The translations under genes and the position numbers were made by a program. The notes beneath the pieces are model-generated. The model saw nothing but the letters and a program-made list of their open reading frames with translations, did not search any database and was not told the origin of the DNA. Positions 56,297 through 63,415 of a stretch of 64,000 nt of DNA are shown piece by piece. The first letter of the stretch is position 1. Every line of letters starts with the position of its first letter. This stretch comes from Desulfofalx alkaliphila DSM 12257 (GTDB lineage: Bacteria; Bacillota; Desulfotomaculia; Desulfotomaculales; Desulfohalotomaculaceae). The stretch is taken from assembly GCF_000711975.1 (NCBI RefSeq), contig NZ_JONT01000001.1:248001-312000 (forward strand), in the 5' to 3' direction.

Positions 56297-56739
56297 AGGG
56301 TCTGCAATGGCTGAGCCCAGACTGCCGCAGGGTTTTAATGAGCTCTGTGTGTGGTCGGCCGAAGGTCGGTATTGGGTCTAAGTCGGCTCAGTGCTGGCCG
56401 GAGGGAAGATCGTCAAGGGTGCCGGTAGGCTTTGCAGCGGTCTGAACGATTGCTGCAGGGTCACAAGGTATGCTTGTCGGTCGAGCTAAGACGATCATGG
56501 GTTCCGAGTAGTTTTGGTGTTGGTGCCAGGCTCCGCTTAGGTTTGTCATAGTCGAGAGATTATGGCAGGCTTATCAGGTATCCATGATGGTCGAGCGAAG
56601 GTCATTATGGGTTGTGAAATGGTCTATGGCAGTCGAAAGATTGTCATGGGCTATGTAATGATTCATAATGGCTGTAGCGAAGGTCATTGTAGGCTCTGCA
56701 ACAAACCCCCATTCTTAACAGGAATGGGGGTTTGTTTTT
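56297..56739 (+). ncRNA. Uncharacterised structured RNA: array of about ten tandem stem-loops
   Basis: Between a promoter and a strong terminator lies a run of about ten stem-loops with no credible ORF. The best are 56428-56442 with 56448-56462 (15 bp), 56538-56553 with 56558-56573 (16 bp, GAGA loop), 56580-56592 with 56600-56612 (13 bp, loop GAGCGAA) and 56619-56634 with 56639-56654 (16 bp, GAAA loop). Several others (near 56350, 56470, 56660) share the GNNCGAAGG-type loop. A box resembling AGGCTCTGCAATGG recurs 11 times at hairpin junctions. Many pairs are G-U, so the fold exists only on the plus strand. I match it to no known family. Confidence 0.7.
56701..56739. terminator. Terminator of the tandem-hairpin RNA, shared with the DUF1444 gene
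   Basis: Perfect 14-bp stem (56701-56714 with 56722-56735), 7-nt loop, then TTTTT. On the minus strand it lies just after the DUF1444 stop codon. Confidence 0.9.
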
Positions 56740-57517
56740 ATTCATATTTAACTAACATTCCATCCTTCAACCTATATATGCAATCAGTGACAGGATAGGG
56801 GTTGTTAATATATTCAGAGCGGCCCAGCATTTGAATTCTTTTATAAAGGGGTTCATTACGGCGCCCAAAAATCATTACCAGGTCACGGTTAGGAATCATA
56901 ACTAACACCTCTTCCCCCAACAAGTCTTCAATACCGCTAAACTTTTTCAACAGCAATAGCACCCTGGTAGAATCATAAGAGTCCAAGTAATTATAACCCA
57001 CTATACCGCGCTTTTTATCCAGCAGCAGAAGTGGTTTATCTAAATCCCTGTGGAAGTTTGCCCTTGACAATTCATCCAGCCGGTTTAGGTCCATTTTTAA
57101 AGCGGCTAAGGTAGGCCGATCTATAAAAAAGAAGCGCAGGCCCTGATCAAATACATAAACCATATGAACTTCCTTTGTCAATGGCTGGGATACCAAACTA
57201 TTGTCCAGATCCTGTTTACCCACCACCAAGGGGTAAATACTCTCTAAATTGGCTGCTATGTCGGCAGCGCTGACCCCTCGTCCCCTGTTCAGGTCATCAA
57301 TAAAGGGCTGCAGTACACCCGTTAAGTATTCCTGCCTTGCTTTAATGGGACATTTCAAGTAATGGCTATAGAAGTTGCCCAAGTACAGCTCCAACCAGTA
57401 TTCGCCATGCTGCATCCGCAAGGTAAAATTCCCTATATCCGCCAAAGTAACGTCCGGCAAATTTCTTTTCACCGCTTCTTCTACCTGTTGTTTAAATTCA
57501 TCACGACTTATATCCAT
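56738..57517 (-). CDS. DUF1444 family protein
   Basis: A 259-residue soluble protein of the DUF1444 family (YtpQ-like), of unknown function. Its visible features are FKQQVEEAVKRNLPD near the start, YPLVVGKQDLD in the middle, and LVMIPNRDLVMIFGRR near the end. The ATG at 57517 lies after GAGGTG and opens MDISRDEF; the longer frame to 57712 overlaps the divergent neighbour and is rejected. It ends against the RNA array terminator. Confidence 0.8.
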   Translation of the reverse strand: MDISRDEFKQQVEEAVKRNLPDVTLADIGNFTLRMQHGEYWLELYLGNFYSHYLKCPIKARQEYLTGVLQPFIDDLNRGRGVSAADIAANLESIYPLVVGKQDLDNSLVSQPLTKEVHMVYVFDQGLRFFFIDRPTLAALKMDLNRLDELSRANFHRDLDKPLLLLDKKRGIVGYNYLDSYDSTRVLLLLKKFSGIEDLLGEEVLVMIPNRDLVMIFGRRNEPLYKRIQMLGRSEYINNPYPVTDCIYRLKDGMLVKYE

Positions 57518-57620
57518 ATTACACCTCATAAAACCAATTAAATAATAATATGCACAAAACCGGCAAAGGTTTATTAATTTGCCGGCAAGAAGTATAATCC
57601 TTACTAAGGGGTGATTATAT

Positions 57621-58262
57621 ATGATTGATAAACAAGAGATTGTTCGCCTGGTGCTTGATAAAAGATATGATATTTTAACACATTTTGCCGGTAAAAACAG
57701 CAAAAAGGTCATTAGATATTTAGTCCGTCTAACCTACCACAGGGACGAATTGCTGCGTTGGCAGGCCATAGAGGCCTTGGGCTATGTGGCCGGTGCAGTT
57801 GCCGATAGGGATCCGGATTTCATTCGAGACCTTATTCGGCGGTTTTTATGGTCTATGAATGATGAGTCCGGTGGCAACAGTTGGGGTGCCCCGGAGGCAA
57901 TTGCAGAAATTATTTGCCGACGGCCGGACCTATTTGCTGATTTAGGACCAATGATGTTATCGGCCTGCCTGGAAGAAGAATTTTTCCAACTGGGTTTGCT
58001 GTGGGCCGCAGGTAGGGTTGCCGGTAAGGTGGAGTATGCAAAACAGATGGTACCACATATTAAAGATGCCCTGGCCAGCCCCCACCCTAAGGTAAGGGGC
58101 CATGCAATCTGGGCCTTAGGGGAGATTAAAGAGGGTATTGAAGCGGAACAATTAACCCCCATGCTCAAAGACAATGAACTGTTTAAGATCTACATGGACG
58201 GTCAATTGCAGGAAAAAACCGTTGCGGAAATTGCCAAGGAGACAATGGAAAAGCTTAGTTGA
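57621..58262 (+). CDS. HEAT-repeat protein, DVU0298-like
   Basis: A 213-residue all-helical protein with HEAT-like repeats: LLRWQAIEALGYVAG, GLLWAAGRVAG and KVRGHAIWALGEIKEG are repeat cores. It resembles DVU0298-type proteins of anaerobes, whose role is not known; HEAT scaffolds bind protein partners. The ATG follows AAGGGGTGA. It diverges from the DUF1444 gene with a 103-nt gap. Confidence 0.75.
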   Translation: MIDKQEIVRLVLDKRYDILTHFAGKNSKKVIRYLVRLTYHRDELLRWQAIEALGYVAGAVADRDPDFIRDLIRRFLWSMNDESGGNSWGAPEAIAEIICRRPDLFADLGPMMLSACLEEEFFQLGLLWAAGRVAGKVEYAKQMVPHIKDALASPHPKVRGHAIWALGEIKEGIEAEQLTPMLKDNELFKIYMDGQLQEKTVAEIAKETMEKLS

Positions 58263-58354
58263 GCTGACTATATTTACAGCTAACCCTGCCCTTCTGAATG
58301 CATTATAATAGTACGTGATTGAATATAGGACAAAATGTCAGAAGGGGAAGGATT

Positions 58355-59038
58355 ATGACGAACAGAGTTAAGGTTATCGCTGCTGCAGCTTTTGCTATCA
58401 TGCTCCTTGCTGTATTAACGGTGGGGTTTGATAGAATCGGCGCTAACACTGCTCACAATGACAGCCCAAATAACGAGGAACAGATGCAAGTTGATACTGA
58501 TGAGTTAACTAACCAAGAGGAAAAGAAAGAAGAAGAAAATCAAGCTGACACCCCGGTTGATGAAGAAGAAACCCAGGTGGCTCAAGCATCCCCTGCCAAC
58601 AATAACCAAAACCAGGCAGTACAACAGCCCAACAGAAGGCCAAATAATGATGCCATCCGTGGGACAAGCCGTACAGATGAAGTATATTGGCTGGCTAGGA
58701 TTATCCACGCCGAAGCTGAAGGGGAATCATATACAGGCAAGGTGGCGGTGGGTAACGTGGTGGTAAATAGGGTAAACAATCCCAGGTTTCCCAACACCAT
58801 TTACGGGGTAATATTTGATGTGCAAGAAGGCTACACCCAGTTTTCGCCGGTGCTGGACGGTCGCATTTACAATACACCTAACAGTGAAAGCATCAGGGCG
58901 GCAGAGGCAGCATTGAACGGGGAACGTCCGGTGGGCTCGGCACTATATTTCTTAAATCCCAAAAAGGCAGAAAACTTCTGGATACCTAAAAACAGAAAAT
59001 ATATGATGACCGTCGGCGGTCACGATTTTTATTATTAA
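58355..59038 (+). CDS. SleB-like cell wall hydrolase
   Basis: A 227-residue secreted or anchored protein: N-terminal hydrophobic helix (about 7-27), a low-complexity Glu/Gln/Asn linker (about 35-95), and a Hydrolase_2 (SleB/CwlJ) domain (about 105-227). The domain opens YWLARIIHAEAEGESY, whose Glu is the expected catalytic residue, and ends GGHDFYY. SleB-type lytic transglycosylases degrade spore cortex during germination, but homologues also act in vegetative cells. There is no peptidoglycan-binding domain. The ATG at 58355 follows GGGGAAGGA. Confidence 0.85.
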   Translation: MTNRVKVIAAAAFAIMLLAVLTVGFDRIGANTAHNDSPNNEEQMQVDTDELTNQEEKKEEENQADTPVDEEETQVAQASPANNNQNQAVQQPNRRPNNDAIRGTSRTDEVYWLARIIHAEAEGESYTGKVAVGNVVVNRVNNPRFPNTIYGVIFDVQEGYTQFSPVLDGRIYNTPNSESIRAAEAALNGERPVGSALYFLNPKKAENFWIPKNRKYMMTVGGHDFYY

Positions 59039-59045
59039 ATCCACT

Positions 59046-59071
59046 AACCCCCAATGGGGGTTTTGTTTTTT
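59046..59071 (+). terminator. Terminator after the SleB-like gene
   Basis: Short AACCCCC / GGGGGTT stem with 3-nt loop and TTTTGTTTTTT. Confidence 0.75.
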
Positions 59072-59133
59072 AATATGTACATAACAAGTTAACAGCAGGG
59101 GGCAGCTTCAAGGCTGCCCCACAAATATTATAT

Positions 59134-59673
59134 CTATTCCAGTTTTAAATCTTCTTTTACCAACTGCACCCCTGGCATTGGTGTGCCGTTATTACCCAGG
59201 ATGATAATATAAAAGCCTTTTTCCTGATAGCTCTTTATGAAATTGCGGTACGAGTCTTTGTATACGCCGCTGTAAATCATATCTGCCTTTTGATCGAGGT
59301 ATTTTTTATGCCGGTTAAAATCAAAAAACACCGAGGGCAAATTTTTCTTAGCCTTTTCCAATTGCTCTTGGGATATGTTTTTAATTAAGTCATCTAAAAT
59401 AGAACGGCTTGAAATTTTAATAGTAATCATTTTTTTTACTTTTTTAATGGCTACCTCCAAGTCTTGGTCCATGCCCAATACTTCGGTGGGTGCCCCAAAG
59501 TATAGAGGATGTTCGGGCTTTAGCGGAGTAAGGTTTGGTTTCATAAACTCCATTATTGTGGCCGTTCGCAATAGATTATCAAAATCTATATGATCAAGCA
59601 TTAACACTGCATACTGCTGCCCCTCTATTTCAGAGCTGCCTATACCTATCTTAACTACATAGCCTTGTTCCAT
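59134..59673 (-). CDS. Hypothetical protein
   Basis: A 179-residue soluble protein; I recognise no family. It begins MEQGYVVKIGIGSSEI, is mixed alpha/beta by appearance, has a basic amphipathic stretch (VAIKKVKKMITIKISSR) and ends with YIIILGNNGTPMPGVQLV. The ATG at 59673 lies after GGGAGG. A GC-rich hairpin (59099-59106 with 59113-59120) lies beyond its stop but lacks a T-run. No neighbour suggests a function. Confidence 0.65.
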   Translation of the reverse strand: MEQGYVVKIGIGSSEIEGQQYAVLMLDHIDFDNLLRTATIMEFMKPNLTPLKPEHPLYFGAPTEVLGMDQDLEVAIKKVKKMITIKISSRSILDDLIKNISQEQLEKAKKNLPSVFFDFNRHKKYLDQKADMIYSGVYKDSYRNFIKSYQEKGFYIIILGNNGTPMPGVQLVKEDLKLE

Positions 59674-59772
59674 GCAAAAACCTCCCTGATAGTTTGACAA
59701 TACCTATTATAGCATTTCCACCTATTTCTTAAAACCTACCAAATTTATGTCCATTGCTGTCTTGTGCTGACA

Positions 59773-59800
59773 GAAAAAAAAGGCGGAGTTTAATCCGCCT
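59773..59800 (-). terminator. Terminator after brnQ
   Basis: Seven-bp stem aggcgga / tccgcct, 6-nt loop, followed by eight T on the minus strand. Confidence 0.85.
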
Positions 59801-59817
59801 ATCTTAATAACCGGCCC

Positions 59818-61137
59818 TTAGGCCGCCTTATGTTTTTCTTTAATCATTAAACCAACCACAGCCATTACTATGGCCGGAATCACCCATTCCAGTCCCTGTT
59901 CCCGCATGGGCAGGTAAGAAAGGGCACTGCTAAGCATTGTCAGTTTAATGCCTAGGTTGTTTGCCACATCCAGCAGTAAATTGGTTAATACCAACACTGT
60001 GGTGCCGCCCACGGCTGCCACATACACCGGCTTTTTACCGCCAAATAAGTTGTGTGCCAGCGAAAGCAATACCAGTACAATAACAATTGGGTGGACGGTA
60101 ACAAGCAGGGGAACAGATACTTCAAGTATTTTAGCAAGTCCCATGTTGGAAAGCAGTAAACTTACCAGCACGGCGATTATACAAACGGTATTGTAACTGA
60201 TCTTTTCATTTGTCAACCTGTTAAAAAAGCGTCCGCAGCTGGATACCAGGCCGATGGCAGTGGTTAAGCAGGCCAGTGCTATTGTTATGGCCACAACCAT
60301 TTGGCCGGTGGAGCCCAATAAACTTTTAGTGAGATAAGCAAGCAGCTGCCCCGGGTTGTCGCCGGTAAAGTTGGAGCCTGAGGTGGCCCCCACATAAGCC
60401 AGGCCCACATAAACAGCGGCCAAGCCGGCGGCAGCAATGACACCTGCCCAAATGGTAACCCGGGCTATTTCATTGTTATTGGTTATGCCCTTGGCTTTAA
60501 TGGCATTTACAATTACCAGGCCAAAAATCACCGAAGCCAGGGCGTCCATGGTGTTGTATCCTTCCAAGAAGCCTTGGGCAAAGGGGGATGTATATTGGCT
60601 GACGCCCACAGTGCCCATGGGGGATACCATACCCTTATAAATAATTACTCCCAAAAAAAGCAATAGGGCAGGCATGAGAAACTTTCCGACGTTGTCAACA
60701 ATTTTAGTGGGACGAAGAACATATAATAAGGTGATACCAAAGAAAATAAAGGTTGAAATTGCTAAAGCTAATTTTGCTTCACCCGGTGTGTTGAGCTGTA
60801 AAAAAGGAGCTATCCCAACCTCAAAGGTGGTGGCTGCTGTACGGGGAATAGCCAGAAGGGGTCCGATAGACAAGACCACCACTGTGGTTATTACCTTACT
60901 AAAAAGCGGATGCACCCGGTTAGCAAGGTATTGCAGGTCGCCCCCTGCCTTAGCCACTGCGGTTACCCCCAGCAAAGGCAAACCTACGCCGGTGGCCACA
61001 AAGCCCAGCACTGCCCACCACATCATTTCACCGGCCTGTAAACCCAGCATGGGTGGAAAAATCAAGTTTCCGGCTCCTAAAAACATCGCCAGTAAAGCCA
61101 GACCGGTAACCAAAACTTCTTTTTTTGTTAATTGCAT
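59818..61137 (-). CDS. brnQ: Branched-chain amino acid transport system II carrier protein
   Basis: Sodium-coupled carrier for Leu, Ile and Val of the LIVCS family, 439 residues with about twelve membrane helices. The conserved start LFLGAGNLIFPPMLG and the FSKVITTVVVLSIGPLLAIPRTAATTFEVG region (residues about 80-108) are typical. The ATG follows AGGAGT. It has its own promoter and an early hairpin in its leader, and a terminator at the end. Confidence 0.93.
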   Translation of the reverse strand: MQLTKKEVLVTGLALLAMFLGAGNLIFPPMLGLQAGEMMWWAVLGFVATGVGLPLLGVTAVAKAGGDLQYLANRVHPLFSKVITTVVVLSIGPLLAIPRTAATTFEVGIAPFLQLNTPGEAKLALAISTFIFFGITLLYVLRPTKIVDNVGKFLMPALLLFLGVIIYKGMVSPMGTVGVSQYTSPFAQGFLEGYNTMDALASVIFGLVIVNAIKAKGITNNNEIARVTIWAGVIAAAGLAAVYVGLAYVGATSGSNFTGDNPGQLLAYLTKSLLGSTGQMVVAITIALACLTTAIGLVSSCGRFFNRLTNEKISYNTVCIIAVLVSLLLSNMGLAKILEVSVPLLVTVHPIVIVLVLLSLAHNLFGGKKPVYVAAVGGTTVLVLTNLLLDVANNLGIKLTMLSSALSYLPMREQGLEWVIPAIVMAVVGLMIKEKHKAA

Positions 61138-61175
61138 TTCCTATACTCCTATCTAAGTAATGTTTAAAGAAATAA

Positions 61176-61200
61176 TAAAAAAATCGCCAAAAAGGACGAT
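61176..61200 (-). promoter_or_regulatory. Attenuator-like hairpin in the brnQ leader
   Basis: On the minus strand ATCGTCC-TTTTT-GGCGAT forms six pairs with one bulge, then TTTTTTTATT. It lies about 25-50 nt after the expected transcript start and 40 nt before brnQ, so it could terminate transcripts early. No T-box is present. Confidence 0.45.
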
Positions 61201-61232
61201 GGGACCCCTATTTTCAATTTGCAACAAGTAGT

Positions 61233-61261
61233 AATTTATCATTAACGCTGTCAAGTGTCAA
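61233..61261 (-). promoter_or_regulatory. Sigma-A promoter of brnQ
   Basis: On the minus strand, perfect TTGACA, 17 bp, TAAATT. A second TTGACA starts 8 bp further downstream. Confidence 0.6.
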
Positions 61262-61399
61262 CTGGAAAATGACATAATACTATTAGTGCGGTGCTTTGGC
61301 AGGAAAAAAGTAAGCGGCCGCTGAATAATATCATTAAAGTATAGCTGCCAATAACAGTTTTTTATATTAATACTATCAATAGAAGAGGGAGGATTTCAG

Positions 61400-62038
61400 T
61401 TGAATATTGCGCAATGGCACAGGGACAAGTTAGGAAAGGTTGTTGTGGAAAAACTAAAGAAGAACTTATTTGACGCTGTTTATTTTTCTAATAAAGAGCA
61501 AGCGGTGGAATTTGTGTTGGATAAAATTAAGCCGGGAGACAAGGTAGGAATTGGCGGTTCAGTGACCCTGGTAGAATTAAAGATACCTAAACTGGCTGAG
61601 GCTAAAGGTGCCCAGCTGTTAAATCACAACCTACCCGGTTTAAGTGCAGAGCAAAAATTGGAAATAAGACGGCAGCAGTTATTAAGCGATGTGTTCTTAA
61701 GCAGCAGTAATGCACTGACCCTGGATGGCTACCTGGTAAATATAGACGGTGCAGGCAATAGGGTAGCTGCCATGACCTTTGGTCCTAAAAAGGTAATTGT
61801 GGTGGTGGGCGTAAACAAAATTTGCAAAAATGTACATGCAGCCTTTGAAAGGATTCAACTTATAGCGTCGCCGCAAAACAATAAGCGGCTCGGCTACCCA
61901 AACCCCTGTGTTGATACCGGCAGCTGTATCGATTGTCAAACAGAAACCAGGATATGCAGAATATACTCTGTTATGAAAAAGAAACCCCTGACCACTGACC
62001 TGACAGTGGTGGTTGTGGGAGAGGAATTGGGATACTAA
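61400..62038 (+). CDS. LUD domain (DUF162) protein
   Basis: A 212-residue LutC/YkgG-type LUD-domain protein. Visible features are GIGGSVTLVEL, LDGYLVNIDGAGNRVAAMTFGP and a Cys-rich segment PCVDTGSCIDCQTETRIC near the C-terminus, the usual end of this branch. Related proteins help lactate oxidation, but this stand-alone type is of unknown function. A TTG start follows GAGGGAGGA. A terminator hairpin follows at once. Confidence 0.85.
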   Translation: MNIAQWHRDKLGKVVVEKLKKNLFDAVYFSNKEQAVEFVLDKIKPGDKVGIGGSVTLVELKIPKLAEAKGAQLLNHNLPGLSAEQKLEIRRQQLLSDVFLSSSNALTLDGYLVNIDGAGNRVAAMTFGPKKVIVVVGVNKICKNVHAAFERIQLIASPQNNKRLGYPNPCVDTGSCIDCQTETRICRIYSVMKKKPLTTDLTVVVVGEELGY

Positions 62039-62064
62039 GGGCGGGTCATGGGACCCGCCCCTTT
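62039..62064. terminator. Terminator between the LUD gene and a small minus-strand gene
   Basis: Perfect 9-bp GC-rich stem gggcgggtc / gacccgccc with a 4-nt loop and short T-run. Confidence 0.7.
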
Positions 62065-62078
62065 AATTAAGAAAGAGC

Positions 62079-62204
62079 TTATACCCCCAGGGTTTTTCCT
62101 TGCCGAAGTCCGTCTGTATTGTGTCCGGCGGATGTGAGGCCTAAAAAGAAACTGATAAGAGCAACTGTGCCTAAAAAACCGGCAAAAGCTAAACCAAATA
62201 ACAT
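62079..62204 (-). CDS. Small 41-residue membrane protein
   Basis: A short gene, easily missed, on the minus strand. The ATG at 62204 has AAGGAGGAAT upstream with 6-7 nt spacing. The product starts MLFGLAFAGFLGTVALISFF (one membrane helix, about 2-24) and ends in a polar tail (GHNTDGLRQGKTLGV). No family recognised. It converges with the LUD gene across a terminator. Confidence 0.6.
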   Translation of the reverse strand: MLFGLAFAGFLGTVALISFFLGLTSAGHNTDGLRQGKTLGV

Positions 62205-62341
62205 TAGTATATTCCTCCTTTACAAATTTATTAAAATTTTATCACAGTAATATCTAGGTTGGAAGAGCTATATCTAAAAAGTTGCCGTTACTTGTTTTGA
62301 TATTGGCGTGTAAAACAAGTTCAGGCAAAGGAGTGTTTATA

Positions 62342-62593
62342 ATGGCCGAGAAAGGTATAAAGGTGCTGGAACAGCAAATCGAGATCTCTGCTAATTCGCA
62401 AATTATTAAAGGAGAAGATCTAGAAAAATTGTGGAGTTTTTTACAGCAGATAAAGCTTCTGGAGGGTTACTTGGAGGATATCTACCAATTGGAGGATATC
62501 GTGGTTTATAAATGTGCTGACTACTGGCGAATAGCTTTAAATAACGGTGAAGAATGGTCGGAAATATCTATATCTTTGAAAGAATCCCAATAA
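62342..62593 (+). CDS. Hypothetical protein
   Basis: An 83-residue acidic, soluble protein, mainly helical at the start (EKLWSFLQQIKLLEGYLEDI) with a beta-like end (VVYKCADYWRIALNNGEEW). I know no family. The ATG at 62342 follows AAAGGAG; the longer TTG frame from 62282 has no site. Neighbours give no clue. Confidence 0.6.
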   Translation: MAEKGIKVLEQQIEISANSQIIKGEDLEKLWSFLQQIKLLEGYLEDIYQLEDIVVYKCADYWRIALNNGEEWSEISISLKESQ

Positions 62594-62598
62594 AGCCA

Positions 62599-62626
62599 TT
62601 GACAGTTGAGTTATGTAAAGTAAAAT
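62599..62626 (+). promoter_or_regulatory. Sigma-A promoter before the 153-residue gene
   Basis: Perfect TTGACA, 16 bp, TAAAAT, about 73 bp upstream of the ATG at 62699. Confidence 0.6.
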
Positions 62627-62698
62627 AGAATATGGACAAACCGGTGAACTATATTTAAACCTGATCCTTAAATCTAATTTAGGTGGAATGATTAAACC

Positions 62699-63160
62699 AT
62701 GTGGAATGAAAATATTATATTTTATGCTACCCTTGCAAGGCCAAAAGCAGGTGTGAGGTTTGATTCCGGAAATGAGTTTGCAAATGATTTAGAAGAGGTG
62801 GTGGAGAAAGTAAATGCCGCCTGGAAGGGTGACCGGATATTTGAAATTATTGAATACAGCGGATTATCGGTGAAGATGGCTTATCGTGCCTTAGATTTAA
62901 TCCGTGGTCGAAGAACATTGACAAGGCATCTTCAAAAAGTATCAACAATGCTGGCCTACGATAAACAATGGAATGAAAAGGTAACCAGGAAAGCAGGAAC
63001 AATCTTTACCGTAAAAATTATCGGCCATCAAAGGCCGGAATCTATTGCAGATACAGAAATAGATGACGGTGATATAGTTGACCGGGAACCCACAACAAAT
63101 GAACTGTTAAAACAAATATTAGACACCCTTATAGATATTAGAGAAGAGATTAAGAAGTAA
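62699..63160 (+). CDS. Hypothetical protein
   Basis: A 153-residue basic protein of unknown family. The central part (IFEIIEYSGLSVKMAYRALDLIRGRR) could be a helix-turn-helix-like bundle and the last part is acidic and helical (NELLKQILDTLIDIREEIKK). The ATG at 62699 has only a weak site (AGGTGGAATG, about 8 nt away). It has its own promoter. The gene might be a regulator, but nothing shows it directly. Confidence 0.6.
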   Translation: MWNENIIFYATLARPKAGVRFDSGNEFANDLEEVVEKVNAAWKGDRIFEIIEYSGLSVKMAYRALDLIRGRRTLTRHLQKVSTMLAYDKQWNEKVTRKAGTIFTVKIIGHQRPESIADTEIDDGDIVDREPTTNELLKQILDTLIDIREEIKK

Positions 63161-63326
63161 TGAATTAAATCTAAGTATTTCTATTAAACTATTTGCTGGA
63201 TAAAATAACATAATTATTAATTACTACTAAATGTAGTTAAAAATATAGCTGGCTGGAGGTGTAATCTAACAGGGTAGTTAACTATAGCTAGTAGTAATAA
63301 TAATTATTTATTAACTGAACAACATC

Positions 63327-63366
63327 AATGTATTTATCTAAAAAAACAATGGTAAGTAAATACATT
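63327..63366. repeat. Ten-bp inverted repeat upstream of the SulP gene
   Basis: AATGTATTTA and TAAATACATT form a perfect 10-bp inverted repeat with 20 bp between, 50 bp before the SulP start. It could be an operator or a weak hairpin. The remainder of the 63161-63415 gap is AT-rich without other features. Confidence 0.45.
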
Positions 63367-63415
63367 CCTATTTGTTCGGCTATATATAAAAATCATAAAG
63401 AAAAGTGGGGATAAT

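Noticed and set aside
56297-56739. The hairpin array as a TRAP-binding target, because TRAP has 11 subunits and about 11 boxes are seen
   Set aside because: TRAP needs (G/U)AG triplets spaced by 2-3 nt in single-stranded RNA. The boxes are about 40 nt apart and mostly paired.
56562-56798. A 78-codon frame inside the hairpin array
   Set aside because: It has no ribosome binding site, runs through the terminator into the opposite gene, and its composition only reflects the hairpin repeats.
61138-61261. A T-box before brnQ (AGGGGTCCCATCG resembles part of the motif)
   Set aside because: The T-box core is wrong and there is no room for stem I between the promoter and this sequence.
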